A DNA stretch of 64,000 nucleotides from Reichenbachiella sp. 5M10 (GCF_002742335.1 NZ_MDGR01000007.1:2794501-2858500); one strand, 5' to 3'; positions 52,733-62,325 are shown, numbered from the stretch's first letter. The notes: a model not told the origin generated them from the sequence alone. Translations and numbers: made by a program.

Positions 52733-52797
52733 GTAGAAATTGTTCGTGCTAGATTATCGTTTTTGCGAATGATCTCATAGACAAAACCGATCCCTGC

Positions 52798-53373
52798 CTA
52801 TTCTTTGACCAATGCGCCGTTTTTGTACTCATACTGGATGGTCACATTACCATCTTGATCAAACCATGTTGCGGTCCCGTGGATCTTTCCACCACTGTAG
52901 AAACTTTCCTCCATGAGTTTGCCATTGGTGTAGTACTTTCTCTTGCCACCATCGAGCACTCCCATCGTATAGTTTCTCTCTTCTGCTTTTCTACCCCTCT
53001 GATACAATACATACTCACCATTTTCCACCCCATTGACAAAATGCCCCTTGAGCGTCACATCTCCCTGCTGATTCATTTCGATATGCACACCCTGCTTGAT
53101 TCCATCGACATACGAAGTGACTGATTTGGGCATCCCGTTACTATGATAGACCGTCCATGTACCGTTGCGCTTGCCCTTGTAGTATTCGCCCTGCTCCTCC
53201 ACACGATCGCCAAACATCACTGTCGCACGAGACAATCCTGGAATCTCTTCGTAATCCGTAATTTCAGCATATTCGGGCAGGCCATCTAGTGTCACATCTT
53301 CTGTCACTATTCGTTTTTGTCCACAAGACCACACAATCAACCCCAACCCAAGTATTGTCCATATTTGCTTCAT
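52798..53373 (-). CDS. MORN-repeat lipoprotein (YwqK-like)
   Basis: 191 residues, lipobox V-W-S-C (Cys17). Repeats of about 22 residues of the form G-x-W-x-x-Y-x-x-N-G-x-x-x-x-x-x-x-Y-x-x-G (for example G-T-W-T-V-Y-H-S-N-G, G-E-Y-V-L-Y-Q-R-G, Y-Y-T-N-G-K-L-M-E-E-S) mark it as a MORN-variant protein. Databases often label these YwqK antitoxins, but no toxin gene is beside it, so I do not assign that role. Confidence 0.82.
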   Translation of the reverse strand: MKQIWTILGLGLIVWSCGQKRIVTEDVTLDGLPEYAEITDYEEIPGLSRATVMFGDRVEEQGEYYKGKRNGTWTVYHSNGMPKSVTSYVDGIKQGVHIEMNQQGDVTLKGHFVNGVENGEYVLYQRGRKAEERNYTMGVLDGGKRKYYTNGKLMEESFYSGGKIHGTATWFDQDGNVTIQYEYKNGALVKE

Positions 53374-53447
53374 ACTACACTTCCTTTTGTTTCAAAATTT
53401 GAAATTAAATACTCCCCAAGAATAAGGCAACAGGACGATGGCAATTT

Positions 53448-54299
53448 TTACAACCAGACAAAACGAAAGGTATCTCCTGGCTTGAGTTGTGCCAACACAT
53501 CCAAGTCTTCGCTCTGCACCACAGCAATCCTCGGATACCCCCCTGTCGTCTGCGCATCTATCCCCAAGATGATCGGCTGCCCCGAGTGTGTAAGTTGTAC
53601 CACCCCGGGAAAAACCCCTGACGAAATCACCTCCATAGGTTCTTCCAAAATCAATTTCGTCTTGAGACGCAAGCCCATGCGGTTGGAATGACTCGATACC
53701 ACATGAGTAACACTGGTCCATGCTTTCTTCTGTTGCACATTGAGCAAATGACACTCTGGTCCCTCATACACTCCGAGTACGGGTACCCATGGCTCGGGTG
53801 CAACCTTTCGGCAAAATTCAGCTCCTTCTACCGTCTCGATCGATAACACACTACCCTTAGTCAACTTGCCCGGAACAGCCTCCCCTTCGCACATGGGACT
53901 GACACTCCCCATCCAGACTGGCACATCCCACTTGCCCCCAATCGCCAGGTAAGCCCTACACCCTGACACGCACCTCCCAAAATGCAACACGTCTCCTGTA
54001 GCAACCGTCACCCTCTCGCACATCAGCATTGGTTTACCGTTGAGTTGTGGCGAAAGATCCGCTCCCACCAGTGCGATACTACCGCTCCCTTCAAAACGCA
54101 ATACGGGTCCCACCAAAGTCATTTCCAGTACAGGTCTCTCCACAGGGTTGCCGACGAGGGCATTGGCAGCTGCGGCAGCTCCACGGTCCATGGCACCTCC
54201 AATCGGGACCCCCATGGACTGGCACCCCATCCGTCCCTGGTCCTGCACGGAGGCAAACAACCCAGGCTTCTCGCAGATTACTTTTAGTTTACCAGACAT
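53448..54299 (-). CDS. pxpC: 5-oxoprolinase subunit C
   Basis: Biotin-dependent-carboxyltransferase-like protein (KipA family), 283 residues, starting MSGKLKVICEKPGLFASVQDQGR with the G-V-P-I-G-G-A-M-D motif and H-S-G-Q-P-I-I-L-G-I-D-A-Q-T-T-G-G-Y. With PxpA and PxpB it hydrolyses 5-oxoproline to glutamate using ATP. Overlaps pxpB by 11 bp. Confidence 0.92.
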   Translation of the reverse strand: MSGKLKVICEKPGLFASVQDQGRMGCQSMGVPIGGAMDRGAAAAANALVGNPVERPVLEMTLVGPVLRFEGSGSIALVGADLSPQLNGKPMLMCERVTVATGDVLHFGRCVSGCRAYLAIGGKWDVPVWMGSVSPMCEGEAVPGKLTKGSVLSIETVEGAEFCRKVAPEPWVPVLGVYEGPECHLLNVQQKKAWTSVTHVVSSHSNRMGLRLKTKLILEEPMEVISSGVFPGVVQLTHSGQPIILGIDAQTTGGYPRIAVVQSEDLDVLAQLKPGDTFRFVWL

Positions 54300-55017
54300 A
54301 AAGTGACTTTAAATTGAAATTACCTGACTCTATATCTCTGGCAATCATACGGTATACCTGTGGGCTCACTGCAAAAAATTGCACTCGATCTCCTGCCTGT
54401 AGTAGAGCTCCCTTGCCCGACACTCCGTCAAAAAGAGGAATAGGCGTCTGCCCAATGATCTGCCAGCCTCCTGGCGCAGCACAAGGGTAAATACCTGTCT
54501 GATCCCCTGCCAAACCTACCGCGCCACGAGGTACTTTGAGCCTCGGCTCGGAATGCCGAGGCACTTGAAGAGTCTCGGGCAATTTCCCCAAATAAGGAAA
54601 TCCTGGCAAAAAACCAATCATGTAGGTGTGATAGATCGCGTGGGTATGATCGTCTATGATTTCTTGTTTGGTCCGTCGGGTATAATGCTCCACCCAAGAC
54701 ATATCCATCGCATATTCTTCTTCATAGCAAACAGGAATCCGCACCACTCGATTTGTTTCAGGAGTCGACGGGTCCTCGTATGACCAAGATACTATTCGTT
54801 GACTCATCTCCGCAAAGGAAATCAACGTCGGATCAAAACATACTGTCAACGAACAATAAGCGGGAATTGTCCCTTGTACACCTATAATCTCTTGCTGTAG
54901 CAGCCATTGATTTAGCGCATGAACTGCCCTATTGATCCTCACCTCCACTTTTTGTTCAAACTGCACCAGTAGCGCCGAATCACCGTATCGTATCACATCG
55001 ATCAACTCCATGTACAC
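54289..55017 (-). CDS. pxpB: 5-oxoprolinase subunit B
   Basis: KipI/AHS1-family protein, 242 residues. Y-M-I-G-F-L-P-G-F-P-Y-L-G and the downstream P-R-G-A-V-G-L-A-G-D-Q-T-G-I-Y-P are family signatures, and the final domain (about 160-220) has the expected cyclophilin-like fold pattern. Overlaps pxpA by 16 bp and pxpC by 11 bp; the three are one operon. Confidence 0.93.
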   Translation of the reverse strand: MYMELIDVIRYGDSALLVQFEQKVEVRINRAVHALNQWLLQQEIIGVQGTIPAYCSLTVCFDPTLISFAEMSQRIVSWSYEDPSTPETNRVVRIPVCYEEEYAMDMSWVEHYTRRTKQEIIDDHTHAIYHTYMIGFLPGFPYLGKLPETLQVPRHSEPRLKVPRGAVGLAGDQTGIYPCAAPGGWQIIGQTPIPLFDGVSGKGALLQAGDRVQFFAVSPQVYRMIARDIESGNFNLKSLYVW

Positions 55018-55769
55018 AAGGTATACGGAGTGGTAGACAAATAACGATGAATTTCCATAAGAATAGGAAGTGCGGCTGGATTGTCACCATGCACACAGTA
55101 GGTATCAGCAGCCATCGGTATGAGCATACCTGTCGGCGTACTCACTGCTTGCATCTCTACCAATATTCGAAATTGAGCGAGTGCCAAGGCAGGATCTGTA
55201 AGCAAAGCACTCGACTCGGCACGTGACATCAAAGCCCCGCTCTGGTCATAGCGTCTATCGACAAAAGCCTCCCGAATGTAAGACAGTCCTTGCGCTGCAG
55301 CCCATGTCTCCAATGGAGCAGCTGCCAGTCCCATCAAGGGCAATTCAGCATCTACCCTTTGTACTGCGGTGATCAACGCTCTCGCCGTATCTTGGTCCTG
55401 AGCAGACCGGTTGTAAAGGGCTCCATGTGCTTTGACATAGGACAACCGAATGCCTTGCCGCTCGGCTTGCTCTTGGAGAGCTCCAATCTGCTCCACCAGC
55501 GTCTCGATCAGTGCTTCCTCACTAATATCCACCTCTTCGCGCCCAAAGCCCCGCCGATCAGGATACGAAGGATGAGCACCTACTCTCACCTTGTGCGTCT
55601 TGGCCAATAGTACCGTCTGAGCCATCGATTGGATATCTCCCACATGTCCTCCGCAAGCGATATTGGCCGAACTCACCCACGGCATAAGAACCGCATCGTC
55701 TCCGGAAGTGACCTTATCACCAAACTCCCCCATGTCACTATTGATATCTATCGATTGAGTTTCACGCAT
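55002..55769 (-). CDS. pxpA: 5-oxoprolinase subunit A (LamB/YcsF family)
   Basis: Metal-dependent-hydrolase-like subunit with S-I-D-I-N-S-D-M-G-E-F near the N-terminus, then N-I-A-C-G-G-H-V-G-D and H-P-S-Y-P-D-R-R-G-F-G-R. I start at ATG 55769 (255 residues); ATG 55790 and 55814 are possible but add residues absent in the family. First gene of the pxpABC operon. Confidence 0.9.
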   Translation of the reverse strand: MRETQSIDINSDMGEFGDKVTSGDDAVLMPWVSSANIACGGHVGDIQSMAQTVLLAKTHKVRVGAHPSYPDRRGFGREEVDISEEALIETLVEQIGALQEQAERQGIRLSYVKAHGALYNRSAQDQDTARALITAVQRVDAELPLMGLAAAPLETWAAAQGLSYIREAFVDRRYDQSGALMSRAESSALLTDPALALAQFRILVEMQAVSTPTGMLIPMAADTYCVHGDNPAALPILMEIHRYLSTTPYTLCTWS

Positions 55770-55889
55770 TGCTAGATCAAATCTAATCATACCCTCCCAA
55801 TTCGCTTGGTACATATGGAAGAGATTTTAGCACTATTGCTTGACTAATTACAGAATAGATAAGTCCTTTTCAAAGTTTATTCGATAAAA

Positions 55890-57848
55890 TTGCGCTTTAA
55901 ATCAATCTTTGCCCAATTGTTCAATTTCTATAAAAAAACATCGACCAAAAGCCTAGAAAGTGTCTTTGCAAAAGCAGAACACATCACCTATAGAAAAGGC
56001 GACCACCTAGCTGTACAGTTTGAAAAAACCAACTATTACTACCTTCTCCAAGAAGGTGAAGTCAGTGTCTACTCATTTCTCGATGGTGGCAACAAAAAAA
56101 TTGAATTAGGTAGATACTCGAGCCTCAACTCACCGTTGGGACTGGATATGATGAATGAGCCGTACCGCTACGACTCGTCGATTGAGGCTGTCTCCGAAAC
56201 CGTCAAGGTACTCCGATGGGACCGCAAACAGCTCAATGTATTTCTAGAAAAAAACATCGATCTCGCGATCCTGTTTTATGAGCATATCAATATCCACGCG
56301 CTCAACCTCATCAAAGAGGCCAGTTACCTGTTCGCCAACACGGCGATGATCACCAAACAGGCCGATACCAACCTGAAAGCATCCAAAGGCTATGACTCTC
56401 CTCTCGGGTTCAACGAGGACGAAATCGTCGTATTCCTATTGCAGTCTCCTTTTTTCGAAATATTCGAAGAAGAAGATTTGCGCATTCTCTCAAAAAATAT
56501 CATCCGTAAACAATACAAAGTAGGAAATGTCATTGACCTACAAGATGAAGTAAGCAAAGGTGTCAACATCCTACGTGTAGGAGACATCCGTTTCTCCCGA
56601 TTCAACAGCGAGGGAGATGAAAAATACAAAGTATCACTGCGTGCAATCTCTACGCCCGGCTATTTACTCGGTCCCTCAGGCTTCTTAGGTGCTGAGAATG
56701 TCATGACAACCAAAGCCAAGAAGGATTCGGTCATCTTGCACATACCCTACGATGCCTTCAAAGCATTGAGCAAAAAGAATCCAAACTTTGCCCTCAAACT
56801 ACAGATTAGAATCTCCTGGTTGCTCAATAACCAACTCAGAGGATTACGTGCCCGCCTGATCTCCGCGCAATTCAACGAAGAGGTCACTGTATCTACCAAC
56901 CTCATCGAAAGCAACCGAGCCAGTCTATCGCTAAGTTCTCCACTGCACAAGGTTCCTCACTTGCTGAGTTTCAAGCATACCATCACTGATGGATTGAGTA
57001 TCCTCCACCACGTAGAACTCAACGGGTCCGGTATCGAGAAAAATATCGCATCGCTGTGTCTCGACAATCTGCACGACACACAACGTGAAGTGAATTTCTA
57101 CGAGAACTTGCAAAAAATATACAACAGTGTGGTCTCTGCTCCAGCGATCATGATGCCAGACAAGGTATTCAAAGAATGTATCAATCTGAGCAAAGAAACT
57201 TTCGATGCAGTCTCGACTTTCGTCAAAGGCAAAGAGCTCATTCCAGAAACTCCAGGTAATTTATTTTTGTACAACCACCTGCTCAACCCTCCCTACTACG
57301 CCCTACCAAATCAATTTCAAATCAATTTGGACTGCCACTTCCTTAGCACCATATTGGCGGACGCCTACAACGAAGAGGTGACCATGAAAATCGTACGAAG
57401 CGGCAGAGAGATCGAACACGGACATCAGTCATATTATGAGCGCTTGGGCTATATCAATGCCTACAACGAGGATACTGAGAGCAGTGAAAACTTCGAAAAA
57501 AACGAAGCAGTCTCTGATCAAATAGAAGAATTTTTAACGGAATTCAACAACGTTCTCATCGCCCCCGAGCACACATCCTACACAACCGATCAATCCCCTG
57601 GGCTGTTCAACGCGGACGTTTTTGAGCGTATCTTGGAGATGGAGCGAGAACCCCTCATCGTACCTGTAGTGATGGCCAACTTCGATCAGCGCATTCGCAA
57701 CAATAAATTTGCTTGTGAGATCAAGGAACCCTTTCTCCTCAGTGACAAAATGAAGGCCATGCAAATCGATGATGTCAAGGAGTTTTTGGTACAGTATCGC
57801 ATTGAGTTCAAACAAAATGTTCGACAACTTCGAGACGAAACCCATTAA
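55890..57848 (+). CDS. double cNMP-binding protein with PlsC-like acyltransferase domain
   Basis: 652 residues; the first ATG-equivalent codon is TTG at 55890 (no ATG is nearby). Two cyclic-nucleotide-binding folds (about 25-130 and 190-310; the second with L-R-V-G-D-I-R-F and G-P-S-G-F-L-G-A). The last half resembles a glycerolipid acyltransferase: motif I is seen as F-L-Y-N-H-L-L-N-P-P, motif III as I-A-P-E-H-T-S-Y-T-T-D-Q-S-P-G, motif IV as I-V-P-V-V-M-A-N-F-D. The catalytic NHxxxxD aspartate and the PEG glycine are replaced, so activity is doubtful. Probably a cyclic-nucleotide-linked lipid enzyme or a scaffold; no signal peptide. Confidence 0.75.
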   Translation: MRFKSIFAQLFNFYKKTSTKSLESVFAKAEHITYRKGDHLAVQFEKTNYYYLLQEGEVSVYSFLDGGNKKIELGRYSSLNSPLGLDMMNEPYRYDSSIEAVSETVKVLRWDRKQLNVFLEKNIDLAILFYEHINIHALNLIKEASYLFANTAMITKQADTNLKASKGYDSPLGFNEDEIVVFLLQSPFFEIFEEEDLRILSKNIIRKQYKVGNVIDLQDEVSKGVNILRVGDIRFSRFNSEGDEKYKVSLRAISTPGYLLGPSGFLGAENVMTTKAKKDSVILHIPYDAFKALSKKNPNFALKLQIRISWLLNNQLRGLRARLISAQFNEEVTVSTNLIESNRASLSLSSPLHKVPHLLSFKHTITDGLSILHHVELNGSGIEKNIASLCLDNLHDTQREVNFYENLQKIYNSVVSAPAIMMPDKVFKECINLSKETFDAVSTFVKGKELIPETPGNLFLYNHLLNPPYYALPNQFQINLDCHFLSTILADAYNEEVTMKIVRSGREIEHGHQSYYERLGYINAYNEDTESSENFEKNEAVSDQIEEFLTEFNNVLIAPEHTSYTTDQSPGLFNADVFERILEMEREPLIVPVVMANFDQRIRNNKFACEIKEPFLLSDKMKAMQIDDVKEFLVQYRIEFKQNVRQLRDETH

Positions 57849-58417
57849 CCCCTTACCTACCTGTCGTTTGACAGCTTTTAAGCTCTAAAAAAAACGATTT
57901 CACCTTGGGCAAGCCCATAGTATTCTTTTTGACCCTCCACTACATTTGTATTGTAGGGTTTTGAAAGAAACCTTACTCATTGAACATTGTGCTTGAATCG
58001 AGACTATAAAGTAGCCTCGCTACCGAAAGGTTAAGATTCCATTTGCATAGCATCTCTGTGTATTTGATGTTTTCAAGTCTATAGGCTCTACCGGTTGTCG
58101 GACGGTAGGGCCCTTTTTTTGCCCTTTCAGAAAAAACCAAACTATCTAAGGTTTGGGACACTAGGGGTCTATAGGTGTTTCTGAGGTTCAAAATCACTAT
58201 TCGACAGGAGCATTCGATATTCATTCTTCCAATCATTTGAGCGTTCCCTGAAAGACTCACAACAGGTGGTTATCCTATGGAACAATGAATCTTGAATAAC
58301 GAAGTGGTCTACTATCTCTCCCCCAAAAACACGGAGTGCTCCAGTAACTAGGATATCGAATCGTTATTTTGCCTCCTAACATTGTAGACTCATCTCCAAC
58401 GTGACAGCTCACCCCTA
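57849..58417. other. gene-free region with a repeat shared with 62.4-62.8 kb
   Basis: 569 bp. One minus-strand frame of 95 codons exists but I see no homology or start context for it. The stretch 58185-58300 is similar, in inverted orientation, to 62706-62800 (shared words GAATATCGAATGCTCC and ACCACCT...TGAGTCTTT). Probably debris of an old mobile element. Confidence 0.5.
58084..58120 (+). terminator. terminator-like hairpin
   Basis: CTACCG (58088-58093) and CGGTAG (58103-58108) with flanking GG/CC pairs, followed by CCCTTTTTTT. It lies about 240 bp after the double cNMP gene, inside a gene-free region. Confidence 0.5.
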
Positions 58418-58786
58418 TCAATCCTCTGGGTAAGGAATAAAGACGAAGTTGGTAAACTCCTGATCAATCACGAACAAACAACAAAACTCATCTGGATTCT
58501 TGTATGCTTCTTTGAATGCATCCACTCGTCCTTCCTCCACTACTTCCCTTTGGACAAATTCATCCAAGAACGAGGCAGAATAGTTCCACTTGTTTTCCAA
58601 CTCAGTCGACTTGATGAGTACCTGACCGATAGACACTTCATGCTTCGAAATAGGAAATATCGGATAATCAGAAAACCCACGGTCTCGAATTTGGTAAGAC
58701 GCTTCCTTTAGGTTTTCACTTACCTTGACAAAATCCTCAGTGATGGTACCGAGATACTTGCCATTCAATTCTGGATCGTTATTCAT
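58418..58786 (-). CDS. conserved-looking small protein
   Basis: 122 residues, soluble, alpha/beta, ends F-V-F-I-P-Y-P-E-D. Starts 1 bp after the rlmD stop, so it belongs to the rlmD operon. No known motif. Confidence 0.65.
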   Translation of the reverse strand: MNNDPELNGKYLGTITEDFVKVSENLKEASYQIRDRGFSDYPIFPISKHEVSIGQVLIKSTELENKWNYSASFLDEFVQREVVEEGRVDAFKEAYKNPDEFCCLFVIDQEFTNFVFIPYPED

Positions 58787-58787
58787 C

Positions 58788-60191
58788 TCACTTTTTGATT
58801 AATAGTACTATGTTTTCTACATGATGCGTATGAGGAAACATATCCACAGGCTGGATGCGCTCCACTCTATAACTGGCATCCATCAAAGCAATGTCTCGTG
58901 CCTGTGTCGCAGGATTACAACTCACATACACGACCTTCTGCGGCGCAAGTTTCAAAATCATATCCACGACATCTTCATGCATACCTGCACGTGGCGGATC
59001 TGTGATAATCACATGCGGTGTACCGTGCTCACGTACGAATGAGTCGTTGAGCACATCCTTCATGTCTCCCGCAAAAAAATCAGTATTGGTGATGCCATTG
59101 ACCTCTGAATTGACAAAAGCATCCTTGATTGCATCCTCAACATACTCGATTCCAATCACCTTTTTGGCACTGTGCGCACAATAATTGGCGATGGTACCTG
59201 TACCTGTATACAAATCGTAGACCAGCTCGTCACCTGTCAGTCCTGCAAACTCGATCGTCTTGTCGTAGAGTAGCTTGGCCTGCGCCGAATTCGTCTGATA
59301 GAAAGACTTGGGTCCGATCTTAAATCTCAAGTCACCCATCGTCTCCACGATATGATCTTCGCCATGATAGACGATCACCTCTTGATCAAATATTGTATCG
59401 TTTTTCTTTTGATTGATCACATAGAGCAGTGATGTAATCTCTGGAAAGGCATTCTGCACATGCGCCATCAATCCATCGATCGCCTCCATATCTGGCTCGA
59501 AAAACTGCAAAAGCACCATAAGATCGCCATGATCCGTCAGACGAATCATCAAGTTGCGCAGAAGACCATGTTGGTCACGAATATCAAAAAATGTCAGACC
59601 ATTACGCAAAGCATACGCTCTAATTTCGTTCTTAATTGCGTTGGTAGGCTCTTCCATCAAGTGACAGGTATCTACATCTACAACCTTGTCAAACAACCCT
59701 GGAATATGAAATCCCAACCCATTGCGCTGAATTTCTTCTTCCGTAGATATTTGCTCCTTCGTTAGCCACTTCTTATTCGAAAAAGTAAACTCCAGTTTGT
59801 TGCGGTAGCGGAGTTTCTTCTGCGAGCCTATGATCGGTGACATACCAGCCAGTTCGACCTTAGCGATACGCTGGAGGCTATCCTCGACCTGCTGCTGCTT
59901 GTACTCCAGCTGAGAGGGGTAGTTGAGATGCTGCCATTTGCACCCTCCACAAGTACCAAAATAATCACATACTGGATCAACCCTCAAATCAGAATACTGA
60001 TGAAAGACCACTGGGCTCCCTTCCATGAATGCCTTACGTTTTTTGGTAACCTGAACATCTACCACATCTCCAGGGACGGCTCCTTTCACAAAAACCACTT
60101 GTCCGTCGTGACGGGCGACACTCTTACCTTCTGCTGCTACTGCCTCGATTTCGAGATGATCCAGCCGGATCTGCTTTCTTCTTCTTGCCAT
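58788..60191 (-). CDS. rlmD: 23S rRNA (uracil-5-)-methyltransferase, RlmD/RumA family
   Basis: SAM-dependent m5U methyltransferase, 467 residues from ATG 60191 (three codons inside the longest frame). TRAM domain first (about 10-65), a 4Fe-4S cluster motif C-D-Y-F-G-T-C-G-G-C, SAM motif L-Y-T-G-T-G-T-I, and the nucleophile Cys in V-S-C-N-P-A-T. The family name is certain; which rRNA uracil it modifies is not. Confidence 0.9.
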   Translation of the reverse strand: MARRRKQIRLDHLEIEAVAAEGKSVARHDGQVVFVKGAVPGDVVDVQVTKKRKAFMEGSPVVFHQYSDLRVDPVCDYFGTCGGCKWQHLNYPSQLEYKQQQVEDSLQRIAKVELAGMSPIIGSQKKLRYRNKLEFTFSNKKWLTKEQISTEEEIQRNGLGFHIPGLFDKVVDVDTCHLMEEPTNAIKNEIRAYALRNGLTFFDIRDQHGLLRNLMIRLTDHGDLMVLLQFFEPDMEAIDGLMAHVQNAFPEITSLLYVINQKKNDTIFDQEVIVYHGEDHIVETMGDLRFKIGPKSFYQTNSAQAKLLYDKTIEFAGLTGDELVYDLYTGTGTIANYCAHSAKKVIGIEYVEDAIKDAFVNSEVNGITNTDFFAGDMKDVLNDSFVREHGTPHVIITDPPRAGMHEDVVDMILKLAPQKVVYVSCNPATQARDIALMDASYRVERIQPVDMFPHTHHVENIVLLIKK

Positions 60192-60473
60192 GAGGCGCAA
60201 AATTAGAGGAAATTAGCTCTTATTAAAACTAAGTTTCCATGGAAGTCTTGCTAAATTCGACGATCACTAATTTTTGGCTTGATTCAAATGATCCGCATTA
60301 TGCATTAGAAAACACTTCTAAAGTCTAACCTACTACAAATCAACTATTTATGATATTTTCTTAATTTATAGTTCGTAAGCACCTCATCACGAAGTACTAA
60401 TACATAATCCAGATTGAACAGATCACGTCTTTATCCGTAAGGATCACAGACACAATCCATACACGACAACTAC

Positions 60474-61280
60474 ATGCAAAAGACACTACTCATCACTGGC
60501 GGCACTTCAGGAATAGGCAAAGCCTGCGTCGAACGCTATGGAAAGAGCCATTTCAATGTAGTGTTCACAGGACGGGACGAGCACAAAACCCAACAAGCCG
60601 CAGAGGGTTTTAGAAAACTTGGCATCTCATGCCTCGGCATCTCTGCTGCGGTAGAAGATGAAAAAGCAGCCCAAATCGTCATCCAAAAAACCATCGATAC
60701 CTACGGTAGTATCGACGTACTCATCTGCAATGCCGGCGTCTCCATGAAAGCCCTCTTTGAGGATGTAGATCTACAGGTGTTTGACCAAGTCATGAAAGTC
60801 AACTTCACAGGAACCATCAACTATGTCAAGTACGCCCTTCCCCACGTCATCCAAAGCAAAGGATCAATAGTAGGAATCTCCTCGATCAACGGACACCGAG
60901 GCACTCCAGGCCGAACAGCCTACTCAGCATCTAAATTCGCGATGGAGGGATTCTTCGAAGCGTTGCGTATTGAAGTCATGAAACGCGGCGTACACATCAT
61001 GACAATGAGCCCCGGCTATACGCGCTCCAATATCCGAACCAACGCACTCTCCGCAGACGGCTCAGTACAAAATGAGTCTCACAAAAATGAGAGCAAACTC
61101 ATGGAACCAGAAACAGTGGCTGATCATATCTACCGTGCACAGATGCGGAGAAAAAGAAATGTCATCTTGACCCTATTGGGCAAAGCACTCATCTTTCTCA
61201 ACAAGCGTTTTCCGAGATGGATGGACCGAACAGTCTACAACGTCATGACCAAGGAAGACCCCAGTCTGATCAAGCACTAG
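60474..61280 (+). CDS. short-chain dehydrogenase/reductase
   Basis: 268 residues, Rossmann fold: T-G-G-T-S-G-I-G (8-15), N-A-G-V (about 89-92), S-S-I-N-G and Y-S-A-S-K catalytic residues. Substrate unknown. The C-terminal 50 residues are basic with one hydrophobic helix (about 231-243), a possible membrane contact as in some DHRS7-type enzymes. Its stop overlaps that of the convergent gene by 4 bp. Confidence 0.9.
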   Translation: MQKTLLITGGTSGIGKACVERYGKSHFNVVFTGRDEHKTQQAAEGFRKLGISCLGISAAVEDEKAAQIVIQKTIDTYGSIDVLICNAGVSMKALFEDVDLQVFDQVMKVNFTGTINYVKYALPHVIQSKGSIVGISSINGHRGTPGRTAYSASKFAMEGFFEALRIEVMKRGVHIMTMSPGYTRSNIRTNALSADGSVQNESHKNESKLMEPETVADHIYRAQMRRKRNVILTLLGKALIFLNKRFPRWMDRTVYNVMTKEDPSLIKH

Positions 61281-62023
61281 ATGACTCGCTCTACTTTGGA
61301 CTGTTTGACATACACTACAGCGTTGTTCCACTGGACTTTGACCCAGGCTTCATCCTCACCCAATACCGTGAGTCTATGCCCCTTCTTGATAACGTCGACA
61401 AGCCCTGAACCAGATGAAGGTCCCTGCATCAAATAGACATGATCATCCGAGACGATCACTTGATCTATCGTCAAATGGTAATTGGACACATAAAAAAACG
61501 CCCCTAAAAGCAAACACAGAATCACTACATAAGGATACGCATTGACATGCAGCTTGATCTTGCGATATACAACCACTGAGAGCAGTAGAAGTGCAATCGC
61601 TACTACGAGGACATTGGATTGCAGGTAATACTCGTTGATAACTCCTTTGATAAATCCATAATCTGTCATATCATATCCACTCAGATTATTCTCGGTAGCT
61701 ATGTCATCCATCTTGCTACGGGCATTTTCATCATAAGTCAACAAATAATATTTATTCAAATACAACAACGCTTGGCTATAATTCCCTAACCCCTCCTTGA
61801 TGAAAGCCATTTTCATCAACATTTGGGGAGTGGCTTCATTGGTTTGACTCAATATCCCATGGTAAATCTCGAACGACTCAGTGTATTTACCTTGTTCAAA
61901 CAACGAATCAGCCTGCTGCAAGGAAGATTGATTTCCCAACTCTTGCGCTGTTAATGAAGGAGTTATAAAAAGACCACAAAGGATCATGATAAAATTGAAT
62001 AATATGTTTTGCTTTTTCGTCAT
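61277..62023 (-). CDS. TPR-membrane-SH3 protein (BatE-like)
   Basis: 248 residues: signal peptide, two or three TPR helices (about 33-105, L-Q-Q-A-D-S-L-F-E-Q-G-K-Y), two membrane helices (about 137-152 and 161-180), then an SH3-like domain (about 190-245) ending V-Y-V-K-Q-S-K-V. This order is like BatE of the Bacteroides aerotolerance operon, but no batA-D genes are near, so the role is uncertain. Confidence 0.75.
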   Translation of the reverse strand: MTKKQNILFNFIMILCGLFITPSLTAQELGNQSSLQQADSLFEQGKYTESFEIYHGILSQTNEATPQMLMKMAFIKEGLGNYSQALLYLNKYYLLTYDENARSKMDDIATENNLSGYDMTDYGFIKGVINEYYLQSNVLVVAIALLLLSVVVYRKIKLHVNAYPYVVILCLLLGAFFYVSNYHLTIDQVIVSDDHVYLMQGPSSGSGLVDVIKKGHRLTVLGEDEAWVKVQWNNAVVYVKQSKVERVI

Positions 62024-62094
62024 TGGATACCTAGATTTGCAACCGCAAAATAAGGGAATGACTTAGAAAATAAGAAATTCTTTTGCAAAAAGTC

Positions 62095-62167
62095 GATTGG
62101 TTAGCTCAGTTGGTAGAGCAACGCCCTTTTAAGGCGTGGGTCCTGGGTTCGAGCCCCAGACCAATCA
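62095..62167 (+). tRNA. tRNA-Lys (UUU), copy 1
   Basis: Full cloverleaf: acceptor GATTGGT/ACCAATC, D arm GCTC...GAGC, anticodon stem ACGCC/GGCGT with loop CTTTTAA (anticodon TTT), T arm CTGGG TTCGAGC CCCAG. Discriminator A; CCA not encoded. Confidence 0.97.
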
Positions 62168-62173
62168 CATCAG

Positions 62174-62199
62174 ACCTGATAAACGCATCAGGTTTTTTA
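62174..62199 (+). terminator. terminator after tRNA-Lys 1
   Basis: ACCTGAT (62174-62180) pairs with ATCAGGT (62187-62193), followed by T6. Confidence 0.75.
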
Positions 62200-62219
62200 T
62201 TCTCACTTGATGGGAAAAC

Positions 62220-62292
62220 GACTGGTTAGCTCAGTTGGTAGAGCAACGCCCTTTTAAGGCGTGGGTCCTGGGTTCGAGCCCCAGACCAGTCA
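62220..62292 (+). tRNA. tRNA-Lys (UUU), copy 2
   Basis: Same as copy 1 except the third acceptor pair is C-G instead of T-A (GACTGGT/ACCAGTC), a compensatory change on both strands of the stem. CCA is encoded here (62293-62295). Confidence 0.97.
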
Positions 62293-62297
62293 CCAAG

Positions 62298-62325
62298 AAG
62301 CCTCAAGGAATTGAGGCTTTTTTTA
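62298..62325 (+). terminator. terminator after tRNA-Lys 2
   Basis: AAGCCTCAA (62298-62306) pairs with TTGAGGCTT (62311-62319), loop GGAA, followed by T6. Confidence 0.8.

Noticed and set aside
52798-53373. Toxin-antitoxin role for the MORN-repeat protein
   Set aside because: The YwqK antitoxin label comes from homology naming; there is no toxin gene beside it and the protein is a lipoprotein.
57973-58260. 95-codon minus-strand frame as a gene
   Set aside because: No recognisable family, contains the terminator-like hairpin and part of the shared repeat; more likely decayed mobile DNA.
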